Positions 48,927-58,716 of a stretch of DNA of 64,000 nt are shown here, in pieces; position 1 is the stretch's first letter; every line of letters starts with the position of its first letter. Under the pieces are notes generated by a model that saw nothing but the letters and a program-made list of their open reading frames with translations, had not been told where the DNA came from and ran no database searches. Origin of the DNA: JACKJK01 sp046159835 (GTDB lineage: Bacteria > Pseudomonadota > Alphaproteobacteria > Rhizobiales > Tepidamorphaceae). The translations under genes and the position numbers were made by a program. The stretch lies in assembly GCF_046159835.1 (NCBI RefSeq), contig NZ_JBJXCY010000001.1, positions 1,674,001 through 1,738,000 on the forward strand, written 5' to 3'.

Positions 48927-51485
48927 ATGAACGTCGTCATCGTCGAATCGCCTGCCAAGGCAAAGACCATCAACAAGTACCTCGGCGGGGACTACCAGGT
49001 CTTTGCGTCCTACGGCCACGTTCGCGACCTGCCCGCAAAGGACGGCTCCGTCGATCCTGAATCCGGCTTCGAGATGAAGTGGACGGTCGACCAGAAGGCA
49101 CAGAAGCGCCTGAACGAGATTGCCACCGCGGTGAAATCGTCCGACCGCCTCATTCTCGCAACTGACCCCGACCGCGAAGGCGAAGCCATCTCGTGGCACG
49201 TGCTGGAGGTGCTGAAGAAGAAGGGTGCGCTGAAATCCGCCGAAATCCAGCGCGTGGTCTTCAACGCCATCACCAAGTCCGCCGTGCTGGACGCCATGGC
49301 CAACCCGCGCGAGATCGACGCCGACCTTGTCGACGCCTACCTCGCCCGCCGTGCGCTCGACTATCTCGTCGGCTTCACGCTGTCGCCTGTGCTGTGGCGC
49401 AAGCTGCCCGGCGCGCGCTCCGCAGGGCGCGTGCAATCGGTGTCGCTTCGCCTCGTCTGCGACCGTGAAGCCGAGATCGAGGCCTTCCGTTCGCAGGAGT
49501 ACTGGAACGTGATCGCCAAGCTCGAAGCCTCCGGCGGCGAAGCGTTCGATGCCCGCCTCGTTTCGGTTGCAGGCGACAAGCTCGACAGGCTCTCCATCGG
49601 CGACGAGACATCGGCCTTCGCGATCCGCGATGATCTGAACGGCGCGTCATTCACGGTCGACAGCGTCGAGAGCAAGCCGGTGAAGCGCAATCCCTACCCG
49701 CCCTTCACGACGTCGACGCTGCAGCAGGAAGCCTCGCGCAAGCTGGGCTTTTCCTCTGCCCGCACGATGCAGACCGCGCAGAAGCTCTATGAAGGTGTCT
49801 CCATCGACGGCGAGACGCAGGGCCTCATCACCTATATGCGTACCGACGGCGTGCAGATGGCGCCTGAAGCGATTTCCGCGATCCGCGACGTGATCGCCAG
49901 CCGCCACGGCGACCGCTACCTGCCGAACTCGCCGCGCATCTACAAGTCGAAGGCAAAGAACGCGCAGGAAGCCCACGAAGCGATCCGCCCGACGGAGGTG
50001 TCCCGCCACCCGGACGCCGCGCGCAAGGTGCTCGACGGCGACATGCTGCGCCTCTACGAGCTGATCTGGACCCGCACCATGGCAAGCCAGATGCAGGCAG
50101 CCGAGATGGAGCGCACCACCGCGGAAATCACCGCCAAGGGCGAGAAGATTTACGGCCTGCGTGCGACCGGCAGCGTGCTGCGGTTCGACGGCTTCCTGAA
50201 GCTCTACCAGGAAGGCCGCGACGACGCAGGCGACGACGAGGATTCCAACCGTCTGCCGCCGCTTGCAACCGGCGACACGCCGCAGCGCAAGGACATCGAG
50301 GCGACCCAGCACTTCACCGAGCCGCCGCCGCGCTACACCGAAGCCTCCCTCATCAAGCGGATGGAAGAGCTCGGCATCGGCCGACCCTCCACCTACACCG
50401 CCACGCTGCAGGTGCTGCAGGACCGCGAATACGTCACGCTCGACAAGAAGCGCCTCATTCCCGAGGACAAGGGCCGCCTCGTCATCGCGTTCCTGGAAAG
50501 CTTCTTCGAGAAATATGTCCAATACGATTTCACTGCCGGCCTGGAAGAGCAGCTCGACAAGATTTCCGACGGCAAGGTCAACTGGAAGAGCGTGCTGGAG
50601 CAGTTCTGGAAGGATTTCTCCGGCCACGTCGAAGGCATTCGCGAGCTGCGCGTCGCGCAGGTCATCGATTCACTCAACGAGATGCTCGGCGCGCACCTGT
50701 TCCCGGCACGCGAGGACGGTACCGATCCGCGTTCCTGCCCCAATTGCGACAACGGCCAGCTGAGCCTGAAGATCGGCAAGTTCGGCTCCTTCATCGGCTG
50801 CTCGAACTATCCTGATTGCCGCTACACGCGCCAGATCGGCCAGAGCGACGCGGAAGGCGCGCAGCTTGGCGAGGACGGCATACGCGAACTTGGCGAAGAC
50901 CCCGATACCGGCCTCATGGTCACGGCCCGGACCGGGCGCTTTGGCCCGTTCCTCCAGCTCGGTGAGCAGGAAGGCAAGGAAAAGCCGAAACGCGCCACCA
51001 TCACCAAGGACTACGATCCAGCCACCATCGAGATGGAACAGGCGCTGGAACTGCTTCGCCTGCCGCGCGAGATCGGCAAGCACCCGGAAGACGGCGAGCC
51101 GATCTTCGCCGGCATCGGGCGCTACGGGCCGTTCGTCAACAAGGGCCGCATCTACGCCAACCTGGAATCCGTGCCGGAGGTCTTCAGCGTCGGTCTCAAC
51201 CGGGCCGTGACGCTGATCGCGGAAAAGGAAGCCAAGCGCGGCGGTGGCCGCAACTCCCAGCCCGGCAAGGCGCTCGGCGAGCATACCGACTTCGGTGCCA
51301 TCGAGTTGAAGGCCGGTCGCTACGGCCCATATGTCACCAACGGCAAGGTGAACGCGACGATCCCGCGGGGCACCGAGCCGGAAAGCATCGACCTGGAACA
51401 GGCGGTGGCACTGATTTCGGCCAAGGCGGCCTCGCCCTCCAAGGGCAAGAAAAAGAAGAGCACCAAGCGCTCGACGAAAAAGTAG
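48927..51485 (+). CDS. topA: DNA topoisomerase I
   Basis: An 852-residue type IA topoisomerase that relaxes negative supercoils. The TOPRIM domain starts V-I-V-E-S-P-A-K-A-K-T-I and includes A-T-D-P-D-R-E-G-E-A-I-S. The active Tyr is in G-L-I-T-Y-M-R-T-D near residue 310. Residues 590-625 form a Cys4-type zinc finger (C-P-N-C ... C-S-N-Y-P-D-C), and two or three further repeats with R-x-G-R-x-G-P-F/Y follow, ending in a Lys/Ser-rich tail. The ATG at 48927 has GGAG six bases before it. rnr follows after 6 bp. Confidence 0.96.
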   Translation: MNVVIVESPAKAKTINKYLGGDYQVFASYGHVRDLPAKDGSVDPESGFEMKWTVDQKAQKRLNEIATAVKSSDRLILATDPDREGEAISWHVLEVLKKKGALKSAEIQRVVFNAITKSAVLDAMANPREIDADLVDAYLARRALDYLVGFTLSPVLWRKLPGARSAGRVQSVSLRLVCDREAEIEAFRSQEYWNVIAKLEASGGEAFDARLVSVAGDKLDRLSIGDETSAFAIRDDLNGASFTVDSVESKPVKRNPYPPFTTSTLQQEASRKLGFSSARTMQTAQKLYEGVSIDGETQGLITYMRTDGVQMAPEAISAIRDVIASRHGDRYLPNSPRIYKSKAKNAQEAHEAIRPTEVSRHPDAARKVLDGDMLRLYELIWTRTMASQMQAAEMERTTAEITAKGEKIYGLRATGSVLRFDGFLKLYQEGRDDAGDDEDSNRLPPLATGDTPQRKDIEATQHFTEPPPRYTEASLIKRMEELGIGRPSTYTATLQVLQDREYVTLDKKRLIPEDKGRLVIAFLESFFEKYVQYDFTAGLEEQLDKISDGKVNWKSVLEQFWKDFSGHVEGIRELRVAQVIDSLNEMLGAHLFPAREDGTDPRSCPNCDNGQLSLKIGKFGSFIGCSNYPDCRYTRQIGQSDAEGAQLGEDGIRELGEDPDTGLMVTARTGRFGPFLQLGEQEGKEKPKRATITKDYDPATIEMEQALELLRLPREIGKHPEDGEPIFAGIGRYGPFVNKGRIYANLESVPEVFSVGLNRAVTLIAEKEAKRGGGRNSQPGKALGEHTDFGAIELKAGRYGPYVTNGKVNATIPRGTEPESIDLEQAVALISAKAASPSKGKKKKSTKRSTKK

Positions 51486-51491
51486 GTCTGA

Positions 51492-53828
51492 TTGGCCAAG
51501 CGCATCAAAAAGAAGAAATCCAACCTGCCCTCGCGTGACGAGATTCTCGCCTTCGTCACGCAGAACCCGGACAAGGCGACCAAGCGCGACATCGCCCGCC
51601 AGTTCGCGATCAAGGGCTCGGACCGCATCCCGCTGAAGCGGATGCTGGCCGACCTCATCGACGACGGCCTGATCGAGCGTGGCGGCGGCAAGCGCCTGCA
51701 CAAGCCCGGCACCTTGCCCCCCGTCGTGGTGGCCGACATCACCGAGCGTGACGAGGACGGCGAGTTCATTGCCGTTGTCGCCGAGCGCGGGCCGGCAACG
51801 GGCACGGACGCCGACGGCGATGGCGAGGACGATGCGCCCTCGTCGGCCCCGCGCATTCGTGTTGCCCCGACCAGGAAACGCCCCGCGCCGGGCATCGGCG
51901 ACCGCGTGCTGCTGCGCATCGACGAGGACGCGCGCGAGGACGCGGACCCAGATTCCATCATCGACGGGTTCGTCATCCGGGTGCTGGACAAGCCGAAGGC
52001 GCGTATTCTGGGCGTCTACCGCGAACTGGGCGACGGCACCGGCCGCATCGAGCCGGTGGACAAGAAGAACCGGAAAGAGTGGGCGGTCCACCAGACCGAT
52101 TCAAAGGACGCTCGCGAGGGCGAACTGGTCGCCGTCGAGCCGCTGAAATCGCGCCGTCGCATGGGCCTGCCGCAAGCCCGCGTGATCGAGCGCATGGGCT
52201 CGATGGCGGACGAGAACGCCGTCAGCCGCATCGCCGTCGAGACCCACGGTATTCCGCTGGATTTTCCGCGCGCTGTCATCGAGGAAGTCGAGGAGATCAA
52301 GCCGAAGACCGATGTGTCCGGCCTTGAAGACCTGCGCAAGGTTCCCTTCGTCACCATCGACCCGGCAGACGCACGCGACCACGACGATGCGCTGTTCGCC
52401 GAACCCGACGAGGCCAGGGACAACCCCGGCGGGCACGTCGTCTGGGTCGCGATTGCCGACGTCGCGCGCTACGTGACGCCCGGCACCGCGCTGGACAGGG
52501 CCGCGCGGGACCGCGGTAACTCGGTCTATTTCCCCGGTCGCGTCGTGCCGATGCTGCCAGAGCGGCTCTCCAACGACCTGTGCTCGCTGCGCGAAAAGGA
52601 AGACCGCCCGGCGCTGGCCGTGCGCATGGTCTTCGATGGCGACGGCAACAAGATCGACCATCGCTTCGCGCGCATCATGATGCGCTCCGCCGCCAAGCTG
52701 CGCTACGAGACCGCACAGGCCGCCGTCGATGGCCGTCCTCAGCCAAAGGACGACGACACCGACACCGGCCCGCTGGTCGAACCGGTGCTGAAGCCGCTGT
52801 GGGCCGCGTGGCGTGCGCTGATGAAGGCGCAGGGCAAGCGTAGCCCGCTCGACCTCGACCTGCCCGAACGCAAGCTGGTTCTCGACAGCGAAGGCAAGGT
52901 CGCGAAGGTCATCGTGCCGGAACGGCTGGAGGCGCACCGGCTGGTGGAAACCTTCATGATCGCGGCAAACGTCGCAGCCGCCGAGACGCTCGAAAAGCAG
53001 CGCGTTCCCCTCGTCTACCGCGCCCACGATGCGCCCTCGCCGGAGAAGCTGGCCGCGCTCGGCGAGTTCCTGCGCACGCTCGACATCCAGCTTGCCAAGG
53101 GCCAGACGGTCCAGCCGCGCCAGTTCAACACGATCCTGTCGAAGGTCGTGGACACCCCCAATGCCGGCCTCGTCAACGAGGTGATCCTGCGCAGCCAGGC
53201 GCAAGCCGAATACACGCCGGAAAACTACGGGCATTTCGGGCTGAACCTGCGCCGGTATGCGCATTTCACCTCGCCCATCCGCCGCTATGCCGACCTGATC
53301 GTCCACCGCGCGCTCATCGCGTCGCTGAAGCTCGGCGATGGCGGCTACCTGTATGAACCCGAGCCGCTGGCCGAAACCGCCGCCCACGTCTCCATGACCG
53401 AGCGCCGCGCCATGGCCGCCGAGCGCGAGACCGTGGACCGGCTGATCGCGCATTTCGTGGCAGACCGCGTCGGCACGCGCTTTCCCGGCCGTATCTCCGG
53501 CGTCACCCGGTCCGGCATGTTCGTCAAGCTGCGCGACACCGGCGCCGACGGCTACATCCCCGCGGCTTCCATCGACCAGAACTACTGGCGCTATGATGAA
53601 GTCGGCCAACAGCTCGTCAGCGACCAGACGGGTGAGGCATTCCGCCTTGGTGACGATGTCGAGGTGCGACTGGTAGAAGCGATGCCGGTTGCGGGTATGC
53701 TGCGCTTCGAGATTCTTTCGGACGCGCGCAAGCTGCCGGCATCGGAACGCAAGAAGGCGCGCGAACGCACCAAGCAGGATGCGCGCGGCAACACCCGCCG
53801 CCGCTCGGCCATTCGCAGGCGCAAGTAG
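51492..53828 (+). CDS. rnr: Ribonuclease R
   Basis: A 778-residue 3'-to-5' processive exoribonuclease able to degrade structured RNA. The order is a Lys-rich N-terminal HTH-like region (1-75), cold-shock domains (to about 250), the RNB catalytic domain with D-P-A-D-A-R-D-H-D-D-A near residue 300 holding metal-binding aspartates, F-T-S-P-I-R-R-Y-A-D near residue 595, an S1 domain (about 655-735) and a basic tail R-R-R-S-A-I-R-R-R-K. It seems to start at TTG (51492) shortly after the topA stop, the first plausible codon giving the family N-terminus. Confidence 0.93.
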   Translation: MAKRIKKKKSNLPSRDEILAFVTQNPDKATKRDIARQFAIKGSDRIPLKRMLADLIDDGLIERGGGKRLHKPGTLPPVVVADITERDEDGEFIAVVAERGPATGTDADGDGEDDAPSSAPRIRVAPTRKRPAPGIGDRVLLRIDEDAREDADPDSIIDGFVIRVLDKPKARILGVYRELGDGTGRIEPVDKKNRKEWAVHQTDSKDAREGELVAVEPLKSRRRMGLPQARVIERMGSMADENAVSRIAVETHGIPLDFPRAVIEEVEEIKPKTDVSGLEDLRKVPFVTIDPADARDHDDALFAEPDEARDNPGGHVVWVAIADVARYVTPGTALDRAARDRGNSVYFPGRVVPMLPERLSNDLCSLREKEDRPALAVRMVFDGDGNKIDHRFARIMMRSAAKLRYETAQAAVDGRPQPKDDDTDTGPLVEPVLKPLWAAWRALMKAQGKRSPLDLDLPERKLVLDSEGKVAKVIVPERLEAHRLVETFMIAANVAAAETLEKQRVPLVYRAHDAPSPEKLAALGEFLRTLDIQLAKGQTVQPRQFNTILSKVVDTPNAGLVNEVILRSQAQAEYTPENYGHFGLNLRRYAHFTSPIRRYADLIVHRALIASLKLGDGGYLYEPEPLAETAAHVSMTERRAMAAERETVDRLIAHFVADRVGTRFPGRISGVTRSGMFVKLRDTGADGYIPAASIDQNYWRYDEVGQQLVSDQTGEAFRLGDDVEVRLVEAMPVAGMLRFEILSDARKLPASERKKARERTKQDARGNTRRRSAIRRRK

Positions 53829-53842
53829 GATCGGATCGCGAG

Positions 53843-54265
53843 ATGTCCGTCGAATATGCCCATGAAGAAATCGTCGAACCGCCACGCAGCTGGTGGCGCG
53901 CCATGCGAGCTGGCCTTGCCTGCAAGTGCCCTGCCTGCGGGCGCGGCAGCATCTTCACCAGCTATCTCAAGGTCGCCGACACCTGCCCCGCCTGCGGCGA
54001 GGAACTGCACCACCACCGCGCCGACGATGCGCCCGCCTATATGGTGATCTTCATCGTCGGCCATATCGTGGTGCCGTTGATGCTGTGGATCGAGGTGGCC
54101 TACCAGCCAGCCATGTGGATTCATGCCGTGGTCTGGGCGCCGATCATCATCGCGATGTCGCTGGCCTTGCTTCCCCCGGTGAAGGGCGCGCTCGTCGGCC
54201 TGCAGTGGGGCTTGCGCATGCACGGCTTCGGCGGTGAGAACGAAGAGGACAAGTTCGCGGCATGA
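53843..54265 (+). CDS. DUF983 family membrane protein
   Basis: A 140-residue DUF983 protein: a zinc-ribbon pair of C-x2-C motifs (C-K-C-P-A-C-G-R-G-S, then C-P-A-C-G-E-E-L) in residues 29-57 followed by two membrane helices (about 68-90 and 95-120). Function is unknown; members are common beside rnr and NUDIX genes in alphaproteobacteria. It starts 15 bp after rnr, and the NUDIX gene overlaps its stop by ATGA. Confidence 0.87.
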   Translation: MSVEYAHEEIVEPPRSWWRAMRAGLACKCPACGRGSIFTSYLKVADTCPACGEELHHHRADDAPAYMVIFIVGHIVVPLMLWIEVAYQPAMWIHAVVWAPIIIAMSLALLPPVKGALVGLQWGLRMHGFGGENEEDKFAA

Positions 54266-54999
54266 ACGACTACGCCGACCGTATGACGCAGCAAAACCGC
54301 GACCGCAGCTTCAAGAACCGCCGCCCGCGCGACGCCGCAACCGTCATCATGCTCGACAAGCGCGACGACCGGCATCACGTGCTCCTCGGCCGCCGCCACG
54401 ACCGCCACGTGTTCCTGCCCGGCAAGTTCGTCTTTCCAGGTGGCCGCGTCGACGCGACCGACGGGCGCGCACCCGCTGCCGCCGAACTGGACGACACGGT
54501 CGTGGAGAAGCTGCTGGCTGACATGAAGCGCAACGGCGGGTCGTACCGCGCACGCGCGCTGGGCCTTGCCGCGATCCGCGAAGTCTTCGAGGAAACCGGC
54601 ATTGCCATTGGCCGCCCGCATGAAGGCCGCCTGCCGAAGATCAACCAGTGGAATGACTTCTTCGGGCTCGGTCTCGCGCCGGACTTGTCTGTCCTGCGCT
54701 TCGTTGCCCGCGCCGTCACACCGCCGGGCCGCCCGCGCCGCTTTGATACGCGCTTCTTCGTCGTCGACATGACCGAGACCGGCCATTCCACCGACGAGAT
54801 GATGCGTCCCTGTGATGAGCTGGACCAACTCGTGTGGACGCCCATCGACGAGGCGAGCAAGCTCGACATGCCCGCCGTCACGACCGTGGTGCTGGATGAG
54901 CTCGCCAACCGCCTGCCCGGTGATCCGCACCTGAAGGCGCCCGTGCCGATTCCCTACTACTGCTGGAAGCGCGACCGCTTCGTGCGCTACGAGATCTGA
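54262..54999 (+). CDS. NUDIX hydrolase
   Basis: A 245-residue NUDIX-fold hydrolase, acting on a nucleoside-diphosphate-linked compound. The core R-E-V-F-E-E-T-G-I sits near residue 112; upstream A-L-G-L-A-A-I lacks the usual Glu at the start of the box, as in NUDT19/CoA-type members (A-A-I-R-E). Its longer length also fits that subgroup. It overlaps the DUF983 gene (ATGA), so the two are translationally coupled. The substrate is unknown. Confidence 0.87.
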   Translation: MNDYADRMTQQNRDRSFKNRRPRDAATVIMLDKRDDRHHVLLGRRHDRHVFLPGKFVFPGGRVDATDGRAPAAAELDDTVVEKLLADMKRNGGSYRARALGLAAIREVFEETGIAIGRPHEGRLPKINQWNDFFGLGLAPDLSVLRFVARAVTPPGRPRRFDTRFFVVDMTETGHSTDEMMRPCDELDQLVWTPIDEASKLDMPAVTTVVLDELANRLPGDPHLKAPVPIPYYCWKRDRFVRYEI

Positions 55000-55076
55000 C
55001 ACCCGCCCCGCAGTGGCATGCCGCCCCTGCTGAAAATGTCATAGGCCGGACTGGGCAAAGGCGCTACAGAGCGCCG

Positions 55077-56279
55077 ATGAGCAGCGACCCGCAATCCGAA
55101 GACCTGAACCTCACAGCGCCCTTTTCACTGGGCGACAGGCGCGCGATTGCGGCTGCGATCACCTGCGTCAGCATATCCGGCTTCTCGATCTCGCTGTCGT
55201 TCCCGCTGGTCTCGCTGGTGCTGGAATCGCGCGGCGTGTCCGATACGCTGATCGGCGTCAACACCGCGCTGGCAGGCCTTGCATCGCTCGCCATCGCACC
55301 GTTTGCCGCGCGGCTGGCGCGACAGTTCAATCCCATTCGCGTGCTGATCGTATCGCTGATCATATCGGCAGCCTGTCTCGTGGCCCTGCCCTGGACACCA
55401 ACCTGGGCCTGGTTCCCGATCCGCTTCGTCTACGGGGCGGCGGCGAGCCTGATTTTCACCGTCGGCGAATTCTGGATCAACGCAGCCGCCAACGAAGCCC
55501 GGCGCGGCCTCGTCATGGGCATCTATGCCTCCGTCCTGTCCATCGGCTTTGCCGTCGGCCCTGCGCTGCTTGGCATCACTGGCACCGAAGGCGCGCTGCC
55601 GTTCCTGCTGGGGGCGGTCGCATTCATCGCGTCCATCGTGCCCGTCTGGATGGCGCGGGACGTGTCGCCGCCGGTCCACGGCGCGCCGAGCGCCAATTTT
55701 CTGGCGTTCCTGTGGATCGCGCCGACCGCGACGCTTGCCGCTTTCATTTTCGGCGCGGCCGAACAGACCGGCTTTGCATTCTTCGCGCTGTTCGGGATTC
55801 GCAGCGGACTGGACGAAACTTCTGCCGCGCTGCTGCTGACCATGGTGGCGCTCGGCAACCTGCTTCTGCAGATCCCGCTGGGGCTGCTGGCCGACAGGTT
55901 CGAACGCACCTACCTGCTCGCCGTCTGCGGGTTCTTCGGTGTGCTGGGCATGCTCGCACTACCTTATGCGATTGCGTGGCTGCCTGCCGCCTACCTTCTG
56001 CTGCTGTTCTGGGGCGGCATCACCGGCGGCTTCTACACCATCGGCCTTGCGCAGCTTGGCGCGCGCTTTCGCGGCACCGACCTTGCCAGCGCCAACGCTA
56101 TGTTCGTGATGCTCTACAGCCTCGGCATGATCGTCGGCCCGTTCGGTGCCGGTGTCGCCATGCAGAAAGCCGGCGCGAACGCACTGGCCTGGTTCCTCGC
56201 GGTCCTGTTTGCCTGCCACTTCGCGGTCGCGCTGTGGCGCAGCTTCACGGCACCCTCTTCGAAGCCCGGCACACCTTGA
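55077..56279 (+). CDS. MFS transporter
   Basis: A 400-residue major facilitator superfamily protein with 12 predicted helices. The loop between helices 2 and 3 reads A-R-L-A-R-Q-F-N-P, a weak form of the MFS motif A, and the second-half loop reads G-L-L-A-D-R-F-E-R-T. The substrate is not evident, and its closest named resemblance is the YcaD-like group. It lies 77 bp after the NUDIX gene and 133 bp before rpmG on the same strand. Confidence 0.87.
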   Translation: MSSDPQSEDLNLTAPFSLGDRRAIAAAITCVSISGFSISLSFPLVSLVLESRGVSDTLIGVNTALAGLASLAIAPFAARLARQFNPIRVLIVSLIISAACLVALPWTPTWAWFPIRFVYGAAASLIFTVGEFWINAAANEARRGLVMGIYASVLSIGFAVGPALLGITGTEGALPFLLGAVAFIASIVPVWMARDVSPPVHGAPSANFLAFLWIAPTATLAAFIFGAAEQTGFAFFALFGIRSGLDETSAALLLTMVALGNLLLQIPLGLLADRFERTYLLAVCGFFGVLGMLALPYAIAWLPAAYLLLLFWGGITGGFYTIGLAQLGARFRGTDLASANAMFVMLYSLGMIVGPFGAGVAMQKAGANALAWFLAVLFACHFAVALWRSFTAPSSKPGTP

Positions 56280-56412
56280 CTTTCCAGCCCCGGTCGGGCT
56301 ATCAGCCCCTTCCAATGCGCTGCGCTCGTTCGCGGCGCGCTTTTATTTTGAACGCAAGCCGCATCGATCCGGAATGTCCGGTCAGCCTGCGGCGCGAACG
56401 CAGGGCAAGACG

Positions 56413-56580
56413 ATGGCCAAGGCTACCACGATCAAGATCCGCCTCGTGTCGAGCGCCGACACCGGGCATTTCTACGTCACCAAGAAAAACTCGCGCACGA
56501 TGACCGAGAAGATGGTCAAGAAGAAGTACGATCCCGTCGCGCGCAAGCACGTGGATTACCGCGAGTCGAAGATCAAGTAA
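56413..56580 (+). CDS. rpmG: 50S ribosomal protein L33
   Basis: The 55-residue large-subunit protein L33, beginning M-A-K-A-T-T-I-K-I-R-L-V-S-S-A-D-T-G and ending Y-R-E-S-K-I-K. It lacks the C-x2-C zinc pairs, so it is the zinc-independent form usual in alphaproteobacteria. The ATG at 56413 follows an AGGG site. A strong terminator follows 28 bp after the stop. Confidence 0.97.
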   Translation: MAKATTIKIRLVSSADTGHFYVTKKNSRTMTEKMVKKKYDPVARKHVDYRESKIK

Positions 56581-56608
56581 TTCGACCACCGCGATTGCGA
56601 TTTCAAAA

Positions 56609-56637
56609 AGCCGTCGGCGCGAGCCGGCGGCTTTTTT
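56609..56637 (+). terminator. Intrinsic terminator of rpmG
   Basis: AGCCGTCGGC (56609-56618) pairs with GCCGGCGGCT (56623-56632) around a GCGA tetraloop, with one G-T pair, followed by a run of six T. It ends the rnr-to-rpmG plus-strand run and protects against the convergent methyltransferase gene. Confidence 0.92.
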
Positions 56638-56661
56638 CGTTGGCGCCTGCCCACCCCTGCT

Positions 56662-57489
56662 TCAGGCCGGCTTCTGCGCAACGCAGAGCGTGGCCGGCAT
56701 CGGTACCATCGCCTTCCCGTCCCGCACGAAGGGCGCGCAGCGCTCCACCATGGCCGCCCGGATGGCCGGCAGGTCCTCGGGTCTCTGCGCGTTCAACAGT
56801 GCACTGGCGCGCGCCGTGGCCTCCCGCAGGGCATCCATCAGCGCGTCGGGCGCAGGCAGCGTCCAGTACAGAAGGTGCCGCTCGTGCCGGCAATCCTCGA
56901 AGCCGAGTTCACCGGCAACCCGCGCGCATTCCTCCTCCGGCCCGAAGCGGAAGAACGGCGGCCCGGCGGGCAGATCCACGTCGGTCGTCCCGAACCGCGC
57001 CACGGCATCCATGGCAAAGCCGATCGCCGAGTTTTCCGGCTGTGCCCACGACGTGAAGACCAGACGGCCGCCGGGCTTGAGCACGCGCATGGCATCCGCG
57101 AGACCGGCCTCGGGTTCGGGAAAGTGCATGACGCCGAAATTGATTGTCACCACATCGAAGCGCGCATCTTCAAAGGGAAGGTCCTGCGCGTCGCCGGTCT
57201 GAAATCGGGCTTGCGGGTAATTCTGCGCTGCAAGCCGGACCATCTCGCCGGACAGGTCGATACCTGACGCAACCGCGCCGAGCCTCGCCGAAAGCCCTGC
57301 GACGTAGCCCGGCCCGCAGGCAACATCGAGCAGCACCGTCAATGGCCCGACCTCTCCGGCCTTGAGAATCGCCGGAACGATCTGTGTCGTCAGATGCTCC
57401 CAATGGCTGTGATAGCCGCTGGACGCACGCTCCCACGCATCGTGTTCGAACGCGCGGAAAGCATCGCTACCCTCGCTGCTTGTCGCCAT
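56662..57489 (-). CDS. Class I SAM-dependent methyltransferase
   Basis: A 275-residue Rossmann-fold methyltransferase. Motif I reads L-D-V-A-C-G-P-G-Y-V-A-G near residue 52. A following acidic residue in G-I-D-L-S-G-E-M binds the SAM ribose, then T-G-D-A-Q-D-L-P-F and F-G-V-M-H-F-P. The family resembles UbiE/ArsM-like small-molecule methyltransferases; the substrate is unknown. The frame is open to 57774; the ATG at 57489 is preceded by GGAGG five bases away and was chosen, with the ATG at 57501 as the alternative. It breaks the usual rpmG-to-pleD spacing seen in relatives (context from general knowledge). Confidence 0.85.
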   Translation of the reverse strand: MATSSEGSDAFRAFEHDAWERASSGYHSHWEHLTTQIVPAILKAGEVGPLTVLLDVACGPGYVAGLSARLGAVASGIDLSGEMVRLAAQNYPQARFQTGDAQDLPFEDARFDVVTINFGVMHFPEPEAGLADAMRVLKPGGRLVFTSWAQPENSAIGFAMDAVARFGTTDVDLPAGPPFFRFGPEEECARVAGELGFEDCRHERHLLYWTLPAPDALMDALREATARASALLNAQRPEDLPAIRAAMVERCAPFVRDGKAMVPMPATLCVAQKPA

Positions 57490-57764
57490 TGAAGCCTCCA
57501 TCCCCTGCTGACGGCACGACAAGTGTGCATGTCGGCAGGTTGAACGCAAAAGCCGCACCGCAAACTGGCTTTCACAGCATCGCGCGCGCGGCGTAACGTC
57601 GTCCCCGCCTATCCATGTGCGGCTAGGGTTCCGGCTTTGCTTGAAGTGCGCTGGACCGAGCGCCGTGATGAGCCGATAACGGCGGACACCCGAGGACGAG
57701 AAGACCAGAGGGGATGGACAGGGCGTGTTGCAACGCGCCTGTACGCCAACTCTCGAGGTCCACC
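57490..57764. other. Gene-free gap between methyltransferase and EamA genes
   Basis: About 275 bp between divergent starts. It should hold both promoters. Open frames here are only upstream extensions of the two genes. Nothing else was seen. Confidence 0.5.
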
Positions 57765-58625
57765 ATGACACCACTCGGCTTTGCTCTCGTTTTCGCCGCC
57801 GCCATCTGCCACGCCACCTGGAATTTCCTGGTCAAGCGCATCGCCGCCGGACCGGAACTCATCTGGCTCTTTTCCACGCTCACACTGGTCATCTACGCGC
57901 CGCTCGCGCTCTGGATTTTTTTCAGCGAGCGACCTGACCTGGGCCTCGTGCACCTGGTCTTCATCGCCGGAAGCGCGGTGCTGCACCTTGGCTATTTCCT
58001 GCTGCTCCAGACCGGTTATCGGCACGGTGACCTGTCGCTGATCTACCCGACGGCGCGTGCCACCGGGCCGCTACTCTCGGCAGGCTTCGCCGCAGCCTTC
58101 CTCGGCGAGAATCTTATGCCGCAGATGGGCTCTGGTGCGGCGATCATCATCGCCGGCGTCTTCATGCTTACAGGCGGCGCCTCCAAGGGACGCCTGCTGG
58201 CTCTTGCGCCATCCCACCTGTTCGGGATCGCCACCGGCTGCTTCATCGGCACCTACACGGTCTGGGATGCCCACGCGGTCGCAGCCCTCGCCATTCCCCC
58301 GCTTATTCTCGACTACGCCTCCAGCATCGGGCGCAGCGTTCTGCTGGCGCCGACCGCATGGCGGCGGCGCGAGGCCGTGGCGCGGCTCTGGCAGGACCAC
58401 CGCGCCAGCGTCATCGCCATGGCGATCTTCAATCCCCTCGCCTATATCCTCGTGCTCTACGCGCTGACATTCACGCCCGTCATCTACGTCGCACCGCTGC
58501 GCGAAACGAGCGTGCTGCTGTCCGTCCTCGCCGGCAGCCTGCTGCTGGGTGAAGGCCACCTGCGGCGGCGATTGTCTTGGGGAGTGGTGATCCTGGCAGG
58601 TGTCGCCATTCTTTCCACCGGCTAG
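57765..58625 (+). CDS. EamA/DMT-family transporter
   Basis: A 286-residue inner-membrane protein of the drug/metabolite transporter superfamily, with ten helices in two EamA repeats (T-W-N-F-L-V-K-R and later L-R-E-T-S-V-L-L-S-V-L-A-G). The second repeat ends with E-G-H-L-R-R-R-L-S-W-G-V-V. Members export amino acids or metabolites; the substrate is unknown. The ATG at 57765 follows GAGG and gives the family N-terminus. It is followed 11 bp later by a strong terminator. Confidence 0.88.
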   Translation: MTPLGFALVFAAAICHATWNFLVKRIAAGPELIWLFSTLTLVIYAPLALWIFFSERPDLGLVHLVFIAGSAVLHLGYFLLLQTGYRHGDLSLIYPTARATGPLLSAGFAAAFLGENLMPQMGSGAAIIIAGVFMLTGGASKGRLLALAPSHLFGIATGCFIGTYTVWDAHAVAALAIPPLILDYASSIGRSVLLAPTAWRRREAVARLWQDHRASVIAMAIFNPLAYILVLYALTFTPVIYVAPLRETSVLLSVLAGSLLLGEGHLRRRLSWGVVILAGVAILSTG

Positions 58626-58636
58626 ACCCGACAAGC

Positions 58637-58673
58637 AAAAAGGCCGCCGGCGAGCAACGCCAGCGGCCTTTTC
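58637..58673 (+). terminator. Intrinsic terminator of the EamA gene
   Basis: The stem AAGGCCGC-GGCG pairs with CGCC-GCGGCCTT (one mismatch between the two blocks) around a 5-base loop, followed by TTTTC. It isolates the EamA gene from the structured stretch downstream. Confidence 0.85.
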
Positions 58674-58716
58674 GAAGATGTCTGCGCCCCCACGCAAGAC
58701 TCTCAAAACTGAAAGT

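Noticed and set aside
52101..53885. 594-codon minus-strand frame opposite rnr
   Set aside because: Shadow of the RNase R gene; no recognisable domain and no ribosome site.
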